64,000 bases of DNA, taken from assembly GCF_000473365.1 (NCBI RefSeq), contig NZ_KI421517.1, positions 3,882,001 through 3,946,000 on the forward strand. Reading direction: 5' to 3'. The notes beneath the pieces are model-generated. The model saw only the letters and a program-made list of their open reading frames with translations, was not told the DNA's origin and made no database searches. Within the stretch, counting starts at the first letter, position 1, and each line of letters starts with the position of its first letter. Of this stretch, positions 8,756-16,959 are shown piece after piece. This stretch comes from Adhaeribacter aquaticus DSM 16391 (GTDB taxonomy: Bacteria; Bacteroidota; Bacteroidia; Cytophagales; Hymenobacteraceae). The position numbers and the translations under genes were made by a program.

Positions 8756-9160
8756 TTATTTATATAATGGAATGGCTTTAAACGTTTCGGTAAAAACAGT
8801 GTCATTCCTGGTAAAGAACAATACCATTCTTTTTTTATTCAGTTCTTTTATTTCACGCGGCTCATTTAAAATCGTAAGCCTATTATTCCGTAAAGCATAA
8901 GAATCATAAAACATGGCGTATTCACTGGTATTACAGCTTTCTCGATTAACAATAATAAAACTGTAGCCGGCTCCAAAAATATAAAGATCATCCTTTTGGC
9001 AAGGAAGGGTTAATTGTTCCGTAGTTACCTTATCAGGCGTTGTAATTTGTAAAGAGGTGCGCTCCCATCTATGCATAATGAGCAAATGGTCGGGGCTTAT
9101 TTCTTCTTTTTTGCAGGAAAAAGATAAAAAGAGCAAACAAAAAGGTAATATTTTTTTCAT
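8756..9160 (-). CDS. Small lipoprotein, possibly lipocalin-like
   Basis: The protein has 134 residues. A short signal (MKKILPFCLLFLSFSC) ends in the lipobox LSFSC followed by KKEE, so it should be lipid-anchored. The mature part opens with HRWERTSLQI and has a possible disulfide pair (Cys in LPCQKDD and ESCNTSE). It continues in short strands to FTRNDTVFTETFKAIPLYK. The WxRTS-type opening and beta-rich pattern resemble small lipocalin-like Bacteroidota lipoproteins, but I cannot assign a family. It faces the SDR gene across a terminator. A TAnnTTTG box lies 20 bases upstream. Confidence 0.65.
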   Translation of the reverse strand: MKKILPFCLLFLSFSCKKEEISPDHLLIMHRWERTSLQITTPDKVTTEQLTLPCQKDDLYIFGAGYSFIIVNRESCNTSEYAMFYDSYALRNNRLTILNEPREIKELNKKRMVLFFTRNDTVFTETFKAIPLYK

Positions 9161-9179
9161 TAGGTAATTTATATTTCTA

Positions 9180-9187
9180 CAAAGGTA
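9180..9187 (-). promoter_or_regulatory. -7 promoter box of the small lipoprotein gene
   Basis: Read on the minus strand this is TACCTTTG, a full match to the Bacteroidota TAnnTTTG box, ending 19 bases before the ATG. No clear TTG is seen at the -33 position, so confidence is moderate. Confidence 0.45.
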
Positions 9188-9284
9188 GAAAAAAGCTAAT
9201 TCCGGATAAAATTATAAATCACCGGAAAGTGATAAATAATTGTATTTAAAAATAAACCTTTATAAAGTTATAAATTTGCCTGAT

Positions 9285-9704
9285 TTACTCCTGTGGCTCT
9301 TCGTTACCTTCCGGCGTGGCATTGTCTTCTTCTGCTTCGGGGCTTTTAATACTTTCAAAAATGCCGTGGAAAAGGGCCAGCGCGTTATACTTTGGCTTAA
9401 TTAAGGTCCGAATTTCATTTTCTTCCTGAATGGCCACTTCGGCGTCAGAAAAAGCTTTTATATAAACCTCCGTAGCGGGGTTAAGTTCTTTGGCCAGCAA
9501 ACTGCCTTTGGAATTCAGGTTTTTTAAAACATCTTTCATTTTAGGCGGATCAATGGAGGCAATAAACAAACAATCTTCCTGGTTCAATATCGCATAAACA
9601 TACCGAATGGTATCTTCTGCCGACATAGGCCCACTTCCTTTGAACAAAGTTTTTACCTGACTTAACGGATAAGGTAAGTACCCGCGGTTTTTTAAAATTT
9701 CCAT
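9285..9704 (-). CDS. Hypothetical cytoplasmic protein with acidic tail
   Basis: The protein has 139 residues with no signal peptide or membrane segment. The N-terminus (MEILKNRGYLPYPLSQVKTLFKG) and middle look helical and globular. The last 20 or so residues are strongly acidic (PEAEEDNATPEGNEEPQE). Codon use resembles the neighbours, which supports a real gene. No family is recognised. It stands alone, 96 bases from its nearest upstream minus-strand border, and is divergent from the outer-membrane protein at 10038. Confidence 0.6.
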   Translation of the reverse strand: MEILKNRGYLPYPLSQVKTLFKGSGPMSAEDTIRYVYAILNQEDCLFIASIDPPKMKDVLKNLNSKGSLLAKELNPATEVYIKAFSDAEVAIQEENEIRTLIKPKYNALALFHGIFESIKSPEAEEDNATPEGNEEPQE

Positions 9705-10037
9705 GTTGTTCCTGTATTTATTTACTTTTAAATAGTGGCAGTTTTATTTACGTTAAATTTCGTAGAAATACGACTTGTTACCGCTAAAAAACAACCTCCC
9801 ATAAACGGTGGCTGCCCAGAAGTGGTAAAAATAAAGCCTTAAAAAAATACGATTCAGATTATTTCGTAACGGTTAAAGTAGCGGCCTCTAAAGTTTCTTT
9901 AGTTTTTTATCATAAGATATATCAGCTGTTTCTGTAAGGAGCAATTGGGTAGTTACATCAATCCTTCCTAACGTTAGGAACGCAGCATCCTGATCTAGTT
10001 ATAACCGTTTAGAGAAGGTAAGAAAAATTCCGGGAGC
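9705..10037. other. Divergent intergenic region with a 16-bp palindrome
   Basis: No reading frame of note. It must hold the promoters of the acidic-tail gene (leftward) and the outer-membrane protein gene (rightward). A perfect palindrome sits at 9965-9980, and a 16-base string at 9743-9758 also occurs at 3823-3838. Confidence 0.5.
9965..9980. promoter_or_regulatory. Perfect 16-bp palindrome, candidate operator
   Basis: TTCCTAAC followed directly by its complement GTTAGGAA forms a dyad with no spacer, 57 bases before the ATG at 10038. It is a plausible dimeric-regulator site. No regulator gene is adjacent. Confidence 0.4.
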
Positions 10038-10709
10038 ATGTATCTTAACAAAATTATTTCCATCTTTTCCTATATAATAATTATTTTATTGGGTTCGTGT
10101 TGCTCTATACAAACAAGTAAAGGCCAGGGATTAACGGCGGAGTTATTCGGAGGTACTTCTTTTAGTTTACCTACGCCATTACGGATTGAGCAGCCGGGTG
10201 AAGCCACTATTCAGTTTAGGGCGAGGTACCGCACCCGTCCCTGGCATGGCTCCCCGTATTACGCTTACCGGCTGGGATACCGCAACTGGCAGGTGGAGCT
10301 GATTCACCACAAAGTGTATCTTCAAAATCCCTCACCCGAAATACAACACTTTGAAGTGTCGCACGGTTATAACTTGGCTTTAGTAAGCCGGTCGTTCCCT
10401 AGAAACCAAAAGGAGGGTTGGTTTCGGGTAGGGGTAGGATTGGTTGTTGGTCATCCCGAAGGCCAAATACGGGGCAAGGCTATTAACCCGGTTCGGAGTT
10501 GGCTGGGCGGCGGTTACCATATATCCGGGGTAGCTTGGCAGGCGGCCATAGGCCCCCAGCTGGGCATGGCTAAACACTGGTTTATTCGTCCGGAAATAAA
10601 AATTACCGGCGCCTGGGCACAAATGCCGCTATCGGGAGGAGGTAAAGCCCAGGTACCTAACCTGGCGTTGCATACCCTCCTGGGGATTGGCTACCGTGGC
10701 TTACAATAG
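10038..10709 (+). CDS. Outer-membrane beta-barrel-like protein
   Basis: The protein has 223 residues. A hydrophobic signal (IISIFSYIIIILLGSCCS) is followed by QTSKGQG, so either signal peptidase cleavage or lipidation at the Cys pair is possible. The mature part alternates aromatic and glycine-rich strands (FRARYRTRPW, WFRVGVGLVVG, YHISGVAWQAAIGPQLG) and ends LHTLLGIGYRGLQ. This pattern fits an 8-strand outer-membrane barrel. No specific family is recognised. It is a single gene, divergent from the acidic-tail protein and convergent with the next lipoprotein. Confidence 0.65.
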   Translation: MYLNKIISIFSYIIIILLGSCCSIQTSKGQGLTAELFGGTSFSLPTPLRIEQPGEATIQFRARYRTRPWHGSPYYAYRLGYRNWQVELIHHKVYLQNPSPEIQHFEVSHGYNLALVSRSFPRNQKEGWFRVGVGLVVGHPEGQIRGKAINPVRSWLGGGYHISGVAWQAAIGPQLGMAKHWFIRPEIKITGAWAQMPLSGGGKAQVPNLALHTLLGIGYRGLQ

Positions 10710-10810
10710 CAGGTGATTACATTTATGATAGAATTCGTAATTAGTTAGGTGAAATGAGAAATGTAGTACCAAAAGTAATTTTAGATTTTTAGGGTAAGCA
10801 CTTATAAAAA

Positions 10811-10838
10811 CTAAAGGTAGGAGTTAACCTGCCTTTAG
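10811..10838. terminator. Hairpin between convergent genes
   Basis: An 11-bp stem with one G-T pair (CTAAAGGTAGG with CCTGCCTTTAG) has a 6-base loop. There is no strong T-run on either side, so it is a weak terminator or an RNA-end stabiliser. Confidence 0.5.
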
Positions 10839-10871
10839 CTGTAATTTTAAGCATGATTATAAATCCTAATA

Positions 10872-11477
10872 CTAGTTTACTCTAACATTTTTGAAGGTTC
10901 CGGATACTGTAATATCCACCTTTTTTCTATCCGGGAAGCCCTGATCAGCGGTGTACGGATCACCTACCTGCTTCATCGTTAAGGTATATTCTCCACTAAC
11001 CAACTGATGTTTGGCATCATAAGATTTTATCTCATATAGCCCTTCCAGGGTATTCCAACGGCTATCAAACATAGAGCCACCACTGGCATTTGCATAATGT
11101 ACATAATAAACGGAAGCCTGGCCATTAGCCGGTTCGGGTAAAGATTTTAAGTTATATTTTCCAATATAATCGGATTTTAAATTAGCAACCGGAATCTTAA
11201 AGCTGATATGATCGTCTCCGGTAGCATCCCGACCTATTTGGTTTTGGTTTCCGGAATAAAAATAAAACTCTGTTTCAGATTTTAAAGCTTCGGCTTTTAA
11301 TTCGGAAGGTGCCTGGGTTTTAGTTTTGGGATTACCATCATGATAAGCAAAAAAATGGTTTAAGCTTAATTCTGCTGCCGGCGTAACGGTTGCTTCCTGA
11401 TCATTTTTGTCGCCACAGGCCGATACTACTAACGTTAGGCTCAGTAAAAAATAAGAGAGTATATTTTTAATTGTCAT
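10872..11477 (-). CDS. Lipoprotein of unknown function
   Basis: The ATG at 11477 is preferred because it places a normal signal peptide, MTIKNILSYFLLSLTLVVSAC, directly before the lipobox Cys. The frame reaches ATG 11504 but that start adds a polar stretch. About 201 residues remain. The mature part includes SLNHFFAYHDGNPK, a GNQNQIGRDATGDDHISFKIP segment, and a beta-rich C-terminus ending DITVSGTFKNVRVN. The layout suggests a single extracytoplasmic beta-sandwich domain. No family is recognised. It is a single gene with about 330 bases of spacer upstream. Confidence 0.65.
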   Translation of the reverse strand: MTIKNILSYFLLSLTLVVSACGDKNDQEATVTPAAELSLNHFFAYHDGNPKTKTQAPSELKAEALKSETEFYFYSGNQNQIGRDATGDDHISFKIPVANLKSDYIGKYNLKSLPEPANGQASVYYVHYANASGGSMFDSRWNTLEGLYEIKSYDAKHQLVSGEYTLTMKQVGDPYTADQGFPDRKKVDITVSGTFKNVRVN

Positions 11478-11805
11478 ACTAAAGGGTGATTTAACTAAAT
11501 ACAATTTAAGCCTGAAAACTGGTCAGTTTTCCGAAAAAGTTATTTAGTTAATCTTATACAAACTATATACCAAATTTGTATATAGTAAAAATAAAGTTTT
11601 AGGATATAATTTTGCTTTAGAATTTCTTCGTTTTATTTCGCTTCCTGACGATAGAAAAGTTAAAAAGTAGCACGCCACTGGTTCAAAAACGGGTAAAAGA
11701 ATTTGATTTTCCAAATAATAAAAACTACAACCTGATAAAGCTTTAAGGTCCTGGTTTTATATTATAAATCGGAGCGGGTGTAAATAAATGTAAAAACCTC
11801 CCGGC
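11478..11805. other. AT-rich intergenic region
   Basis: Contains the upstream region of the lipoprotein gene. I see no RNA gene, repeat or clear hairpin; short reading frames here are noise. Confidence 0.4.
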
Positions 11806-12240
11806 TTATTTATTAGAACAGTTTACCATCCACTGCACTCCAAACCGATCTTTGCAACTACCGTAATAATCGCCCCAGAACATATCCTGCAAAGGCTGCT
11901 CTACCTGACCACCAGCCGAAAGGGCCCCAAATAAACGCTCTGTTTCATCCCGTGTATCTGTCAAGAGGTTGATGTACACATTGTTGCCGGGCTGCACCCG
12001 AAAGCCCATTGATTCCACGGCATCGGTACCCATCAATAAATGGTCACCCAGAATGGGCAGGGCAATGTGCATTACTAAATCCTGATCGGCATCCGGCAGT
12101 GCGGGCATACCTTCCATGGGCGGTATGTCGCGGAAGCGGGAAATTCCGCCAATAAATTCGCCGCCAAAAACCGAACGATAAAAGGAGAAAGCTTCCTCGG
12201 TATTGCCCTGAAAGTTTAAATAGGTACTAACACTAGCCAT
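11806..12240 (-). CDS. VOC/PhnB-like (glyoxalase-fold) protein
   Basis: The protein has 144 residues. The start VSTYLNFQGNTEEAFSFYRSVFGGEF is the hallmark of the PhnB-like branch of the VOC superfamily, and the end (WGDYYGSCKDRFGVQWMVN) is equally typical. PhnB-like proteins are small cytoplasmic dimers of mostly unknown substrate; the old name 3-demethylubiquinone methyltransferase is not functional evidence. It follows the AHSA1-domain gene by 58 bases on the same strand, a pairing often seen in Bacteroidota, so the two are probably co-transcribed. Confidence 0.85.
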   Translation of the reverse strand: MASVSTYLNFQGNTEEAFSFYRSVFGGEFIGGISRFRDIPPMEGMPALPDADQDLVMHIALPILGDHLLMGTDAVESMGFRVQPGNNVYINLLTDTRDETERLFGALSAGGQVEQPLQDMFWGDYYGSCKDRFGVQWMVNCSNK

Positions 12241-12298
12241 TTTTATAGAGTTATAAGTTAATGAGGAAAGGGTTAATTTTGAAAAATTTGGTTATACC

Positions 12299-12730
12299 TT
12301 AGTTTTGTTGAGCTTCAGCGTATTTTTTAAAGTTGTTCAGAATGGCCTGCCAGCCAGCCTCCTGGAATTCACGTGGCATGGTATCTTCCGCATCAAAAGT
12401 TTCGGTAACTATAGTATTGTTATCCTCCGGCTTAAAAGTAACCTGTACTTTCCGACCATCATCCAACACGTATTCAATATGGGTATGCTCCTGTATAGCG
12501 GTATATGTTCCTTTAAAATCGAAGCCCCAGCTGCCATCTTTGGCTTCCATGCGCGATTGTAAGGTGCCGCCTACGCGCAAGTCGTTTTCAGCGCTTGGGG
12601 TATGCCAATCGTCGGAAGCGGCATTCCATTGGATTATAGCCTGCGGATCATTCCAAAAATGCCAGACTTGCTCGATGGGTGCTGCTACGGTAGCAGAAAT
12701 GGTAATGGGAGGAGTGGTGGTATTTTCCAT
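12299..12730 (-). CDS. SRPBCC/AHSA1-domain protein
   Basis: The protein has 143 residues. The opening ITISATVAAPIEQVWHFWNDP and the WNAASDDWHTPSAENDLRVGG strand match the AHSA1-type START-like fold. The end (GWQAILNNFKKYAE) is the usual long C-terminal helix. Such proteins hold a hydrophobic pocket and are used as ligand binders or chaperone co-factors; the ligand here is unknown. It is the first gene of a pair with the PhnB-like gene and is divergent from the methyltransferase at 13003 across 272 bases. Confidence 0.85.
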   Translation of the reverse strand: MENTTTPPITISATVAAPIEQVWHFWNDPQAIIQWNAASDDWHTPSAENDLRVGGTLQSRMEAKDGSWGFDFKGTYTAIQEHTHIEYVLDDGRKVQVTFKPEDNNTIVTETFDAEDTMPREFQEAGWQAILNNFKKYAEAQQN

Positions 12731-13002
12731 AGTAGTTAGTTTAGGGGTATAAATTATTTAACTCCTTTGTAATTACAAACATAATGAGCCATAAAAATTA
12801 GGAGGAGTAAAACAGGGTTAAATAAGGTTTTTTACAACTTATTAAATTATCAGCCTTTGCCTCATTTATAGTATTGAAAGGTTTAAATTATTACAGGTTT
12901 TTTTTAAAGAAAGATTTAAAAGTACGCAACAATCTAAGTTGATATTATCAATTAATTATCAGATATTTAGATTAAACCCATGGCTAACCCATCTATAAAA
13001 TT

Positions 13003-13908
13003 ATGGCTGATAAAAAAGACTTAGATTTTACCTATACCACTATTGATAAGCTATTCCGATTAAGTTTAGGAGAATCGGCAGATTACAGTGGAGCCAAATA
13101 CGACGGCGATTTTTCCATGACCCTGGAAGAAGCCCAGCGGGCCAAGCATAAATTTATTGCTGATAGTTTACATATAAAAAAAGGCAGTAAGGTGTTGGAT
13201 ATGGGTTGTGGCTGGGGGCCTTTTTCTACTTACATCACCAAAGAACGTGGTGCCCAAAGTATTGGCTTAACCTTATCGGAAGGGCAAGCAAAAGCCTGCC
13301 AGAAAAATGGCCTGAATGTGTTGATTAAAGATTGCCGCTACGTAAAACCCGAAGACTTCGGGACCTTTGATGCCATTGTTTGCATAGGCGGATTAGAGCA
13401 TTTTTGCTCGATTGAAGAATGGCAGGCGGGCAAACAGGAAAGCGTTTACCACGATTTTTTCCAACACCTGTACAATCTATTACCGGTAGGTGGTCGGTTT
13501 TACATGCAAACCATGACCTTTAGTAAAAACATGCCGGCTTTTGAAGATGTTTCGGTAGATGCTCCCCGGGGTTCGGCAGAGCACGTGCTGGCTTTAATGA
13601 TAAAAGAGTTTCCCGGTTCCTGGTTGCCGTATGGTCCCGAAATGGTTATCCGGAATGCCGCCCCCGGTTTTAAGCTTATTTCCCAGAGCAGCGGCCGCTT
13701 AGATTATATTGAGACTATTGGCCAGTGGCGGAAACGGTTCCGAAAATTTTCATTCCGGAAATACGGATTATACCTGTCGCTTTTACCTAAATATTTAACC
13801 AATAAAGAATTAAGAAACCAGGTTGAAGTTTTTCGCATCAGCCCGAACCGGGTTTGTTTTGAACTGGAAGTAATGGATCATTTTCGGCTGGTTTTTGAAA
13901 AAGTATAA
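13003..13908 (+). CDS. Class I SAM methyltransferase, cyclopropane-fatty-acid-synthase-like
   Basis: The protein has 301 residues. The SAM-binding loop VLDMGCGWGPF is at 64-74. The region ahead (SLGESADYSGAKYDGDFSMTLEEAQ) resembles the CFA/mycolic-acid synthase entry segment with its conserved YS and QxxK elements. The segment FDAIVCIGGLEHF is motif post-II. Canonical CFA synthases are near 380 residues and carry an N-terminal lipid domain, which is absent here, so this is closer to the short mycolic-acid-methyltransferase-like group. It probably alkylates an unsaturated lipid or small molecule. It is a single-gene unit with a terminator about 250 bases downstream. Confidence 0.8.
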   Translation: MADKKDLDFTYTTIDKLFRLSLGESADYSGAKYDGDFSMTLEEAQRAKHKFIADSLHIKKGSKVLDMGCGWGPFSTYITKERGAQSIGLTLSEGQAKACQKNGLNVLIKDCRYVKPEDFGTFDAIVCIGGLEHFCSIEEWQAGKQESVYHDFFQHLYNLLPVGGRFYMQTMTFSKNMPAFEDVSVDAPRGSAEHVLALMIKEFPGSWLPYGPEMVIRNAAPGFKLISQSSGRLDYIETIGQWRKRFRKFSFRKYGLYLSLLPKYLTNKELRNQVEVFRISPNRVCFELEVMDHFRLVFEKV

Positions 13909-14159
13909 GTTTCCTTTCCGGTTATTTTAAGGGAAAGATTTGGTAGTTGTTGCTTTTGCAAAGGCTAATGCTTGCCTGTGCTTAGGTGAAAAATTTTAGG
14001 AACTCCTGCCGGATGTACAGCTTGTAAATTAGAGCAAGAGGGGAAGGAGAAATAAATTAATAACACTACCAGAAGAACCAATAACTTATTTAAAAAGAGC
14101 ATCGGAAAGAATTTATTTCTTCCCGGTACTCTTTATTCAAACTAAACATATAAATAGTA

Positions 14160-14192
14160 AGTCTGCCTTTTAAAGATTGCAGGCTTCTTTTT
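14160..14192 (+). terminator. Hairpin with T-run between convergent genes
   Basis: A 7-bp stem with one G-T pair (AGTCTGC at 14160-14166, GCAGGCT at 14179-14185) is followed by TCTTTTT. It ends 14 bases before the stop of the oxidoreductase on the other strand. Confidence 0.6.
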
Positions 14193-14205
14193 AAAATAGC
14201 TGATT

Positions 14206-14805
14206 TCATTTAATTTTAATAAGGTTTTGTGCTGCCAGTGGCCCGCCTGGAAACTGCTGCAGCCTGCCGCCTTCATCCAGCTTACCCAGGTCAATGGCCG
14301 CAAATCCTATTTTATTTATTATTTCCTGCACTGCCTTTTTGGCTTCGGCATTATTTCCTGAATAAAATAGTATCCGGTTTCCACCTTCATCCCGGGGATC
14401 GGAAGCCAGGACAGCGGCCAGTAAGGTATTGAAAGCCTTTACCACCTGCGCTCCCGGTACCAAAGAAGCAATAATTTCACTGGATACTTTTCCGCTTAAA
14501 TCGGCGGGAACAAAACCGGGTAAAATAGCATTGGTGGCGTCTATTACAATTTTGTTTTCCCAGTTGGATATTCCCGCCAAAGCTTCTTCTACTTTGTTCC
14601 AGTTAACCGAAAGAAAAATTATATCGGCCGAAGCCGCTTCAGCGGTAGTGCCAGCTTTGATACCATGACCTATTTCTTCTACTGTTTCGGTTAAAGAAGC
14701 CGGGCCGCGGCTGTTGCTGATAATGGTTGGGTAACCTGCTTTGGCAACATGTGCGGCAAATGCTTTTCCTATTTTGCCAGCACCAATTATTCCTATTGTT
14801 TTCAT
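14206..14805 (-). CDS. NADPH-dependent F420-reductase-like dinucleotide-binding protein
   Basis: The protein has 199 residues. The Rossmann loop GAGKIG is at 8-13, and SNSRGPASL follows beta 2, where an Arg after Ser suggests NADP preference. Motifs INWNKVEEAL-like (SVNWNKVEEALAG) and VVKAFNT match the COG2085 family related to F420:NADP oxidoreductase. F420 itself is not expected in this phylum, so the substrate is probably another flavin or carbonyl compound. It lies 45 bases downstream of the pirin gene on the same strand, and the Crp-type regulator is upstream again, so all three may respond to the same redox signal. Confidence 0.82.
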   Translation of the reverse strand: MKTIGIIGAGKIGKAFAAHVAKAGYPTIISNSRGPASLTETVEEIGHGIKAGTTAEAASADIIFLSVNWNKVEEALAGISNWENKIVIDATNAILPGFVPADLSGKVSSEIIASLVPGAQVVKAFNTLLAAVLASDPRDEGGNRILFYSGNNAEAKKAVQEIINKIGFAAIDLGKLDEGGRLQQFPGGPLAAQNLIKIK

Positions 14806-14850
14806 GATTTCTTTTGTTTTAATATTTGGGATATTATTTCTAATTAAAGC

Positions 14851-15726
14851 TTAATTGTTATAGGCGATGGTGCCGTATTTACCATTAAAAAAGTCGCGGT
14901 AAGCCTCGGCTATCTGAAGTTTGCTGTTCATTACAAAAGGACCTTCCGCCACGATGGGTTCGGTATAGGGTTCGCCGCCAAATAATATTACATCAATTGC
15001 TGAGGAGCCGGTAGAGTTTATTTCTATATGGCCGGCATTTCGGTCAAATTCTACAAACTCCCCAGCCTGGTATCGTATGCCATTAATTTCTACCGGGTTT
15101 TCGGGTAAAAAGGCCCCGTATTCCCAACCAGCTTGGGTATCCAGGGAAAACAGTTCGTTGGGCTGCAAGTGAAGGTGATAGATAAACTGGCCGGAATAAC
15201 TAGGAATAGCAGACGTTAAATTTTCATACTGGCCGGCAATTACTTTTATAAAACTACCTTTTTCGTCCAGCTTCTTTTGCGGCACATCCGGAGCCTGTAC
15301 AGATAGGTATTGCGGTGCTTCTGCTTTTTGCCGGGAGGGCAAGTTTACCCAGAACTGCAAGCCATGCGTAAGGCCGGTAGTTTCCAGAGGGTCCACATTC
15401 AGGGTTTCGTCGTGAATAATACCGTTACCGGCCTTCATCCATTGAATTCCGCCAGAATTTACTTTGGCATAGTTACCGGCACTGTCGAAATGTTCGTCTT
15501 CGCCGTGAAGCAAATAAGTTAAGGTAGCAATTCCCCGGTGCGGATGGGCGCCGGTACCGGTTGTCATGCGCGGAGCATCGGGGGCATGCAGTTTAGGCGC
15601 AATATGATCCAGGAATACAAATGGCCCAATTGCCCGGGCATAACGATTCGGGATAATCCGGTAAATGGTTAAATCTCCTATATCGGCGCGTTGGCCGGTG
15701 GTTGAAAAGCTTACTTCTTTTTTCAT
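14851..15726 (-). CDS. Pirin family protein
   Basis: The protein has 291 residues in two cupin domains. The pirin metal site is complete: His61 and His63 in AHPHRG, and His105 and Glu107 in GNGIIHDE. The C-terminal cupin ends in VILFGGEPYTEPIVAEGPFVMN, the usual pirin signature. Family members bind iron; some have quercetin dioxygenase activity and others act as regulators. In bacteria they often accompany redox-stress regulators. Here the neighbours are a Crp-type regulator upstream and a dinucleotide-binding oxidoreductase downstream, which fits that pattern. Confidence 0.9.
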   Translation of the reverse strand: MKKEVSFSTTGQRADIGDLTIYRIIPNRYARAIGPFVFLDHIAPKLHAPDAPRMTTGTGAHPHRGIATLTYLLHGEDEHFDSAGNYAKVNSGGIQWMKAGNGIIHDETLNVDPLETTGLTHGLQFWVNLPSRQKAEAPQYLSVQAPDVPQKKLDEKGSFIKVIAGQYENLTSAIPSYSGQFIYHLHLQPNELFSLDTQAGWEYGAFLPENPVEINGIRYQAGEFVEFDRNAGHIEINSTGSSAIDVILFGGEPYTEPIVAEGPFVMNSKLQIAEAYRDFFNGKYGTIAYNN

Positions 15727-15887
15727 TTTAGTATCGGTTAAAGTTTTGTCGGCTGCTGTTTAGTAGCTGCCGTTAACGATACAAATTTGGGAAAAGGAAG
15801 GGGCTACAGGCGATGACCTATGTTAAAATAAACTGTTGATATATATCAACGAGGAGAAGTTTAAAATTAAAAAGAGTTATAACGTGG

Positions 15888-16466
15888 CTAAATAGTTTGT
15901 TTGCGGATGCGGCTTAAGGTTTCTTTGGTAATACCCAGGTAGGAGGCAATCTGGTGTTGGGGAAACCGCTGCAGGAAATCGGGATGAGTGGTTAAAAAGT
16001 CCTGGTAACGCTTTTCGGCGGAATAACTGATAGTTGCTTTTAGGCGCCTTTGGGTAGCAAAGGAATTTTTATCATCCATTTGCCGGGTCATTTGGGATAT
16101 GGCGGGTACCTGGTCGAATAAGTTTAGCAAATCGGCCCGGGTAATGAGCAATAACTCTGAATCTTCCCAGGCATCAATATTATAGGGCGTTGGCGTAAGC
16201 ATCAGGTAACTTTCCCGGTCGCCAATCCACCAGTTTTCAATAGCTAGTTGCAAAATATGTTCAACTCCTTTTTCATCTACGCTGTATTGGCGCATGGCGC
16301 CCTGCACAATAAAAGCAAAGTATTTACAAATTTCACCTTCCTGCAACAAGTATTGCTTTTTCCGGAGCTTTTTAAAAGTGAAAGCACTTGTTACCAGCTC
16401 CATTTCCGTCTCCGATAGCTGTAAGCCGGTATAGCGGAAAATATAGTTGAACAGCGCTTCGTGCAT
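15888..16466 (-). CDS. Crp/Fnr family transcription regulator
   Basis: The protein has 192 residues. A cyclic-nucleotide-binding-like domain (LLQEGEICKYFAFIVQGAMRQY) is followed by a C-terminal helix-turn-helix in HQIASYLGITKETLSRIRKQ. The arginine and glutamate needed for cAMP binding are not evident, as is usual for this Bacteroidota subgroup, so the effector is probably not cAMP. It is encoded 161 bases upstream of the pirin gene on the same strand and is a likely local activator of it. The start is the first Met of a typical MHEALFNYI opening. Confidence 0.88.
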   Translation of the reverse strand: MHEALFNYIFRYTGLQLSETEMELVTSAFTFKKLRKKQYLLQEGEICKYFAFIVQGAMRQYSVDEKGVEHILQLAIENWWIGDRESYLMLTPTPYNIDAWEDSELLLITRADLLNLFDQVPAISQMTRQMDDKNSFATQRRLKATISYSAEKRYQDFLTTHPDFLQRFPQHQIASYLGITKETLSRIRKQTI

Positions 16467-16959
16467 GGAATAAAAATTTGGTACAGCAATTTATAAATAT
16501 TTATAATCAAGTTAAGAGTTATCTGCTTTTCACCAATTATTTATTCTGCCGTTGAAATTTTTATTAATATACTAAGCTACAGGAGCTTTTTTTGCCGGTG
16601 CGGGAAAAATATAAGTTTACTTTCGCTTTTCCTAAACCTGCCAACTTGCTTCTTCAACTATTTTACATCCAATAAAAACACTAAACATTATTTATTACGG
16701 AGTTTACTGATTACCCACCAAAACCTTTCACATAAAGGAGCAGAGGCTGTTTTAAAATTCCAGCCAATTTGAATTGAAAGGATAGTAAAAAAGTAATAAA
16801 CCTAAATTTGTCTTAGGCTAATTAGTTATGATTTAATGTTTTATCAGAATCTGATCAAAATAAATTATTATAAATTTTATGGATTTTGTTCTATTTTAGA
16901 ATCTCTTACTTAACTACTAACCTACCACCCAAAATCTATGTCCATTTTACTCTTAAACT
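16467..16959. other. AT-rich divergent region
   Basis: No coding sequence. It separates the Crp gene (leftward) from the acylase gene (rightward). A 13-base dyad, ATCAGAATCTGAT, is at 16843-16855, about 105 bases before the acylase start. A TAAATTTG box is at 16803-16810 without a good -33 partner. Confidence 0.4.
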
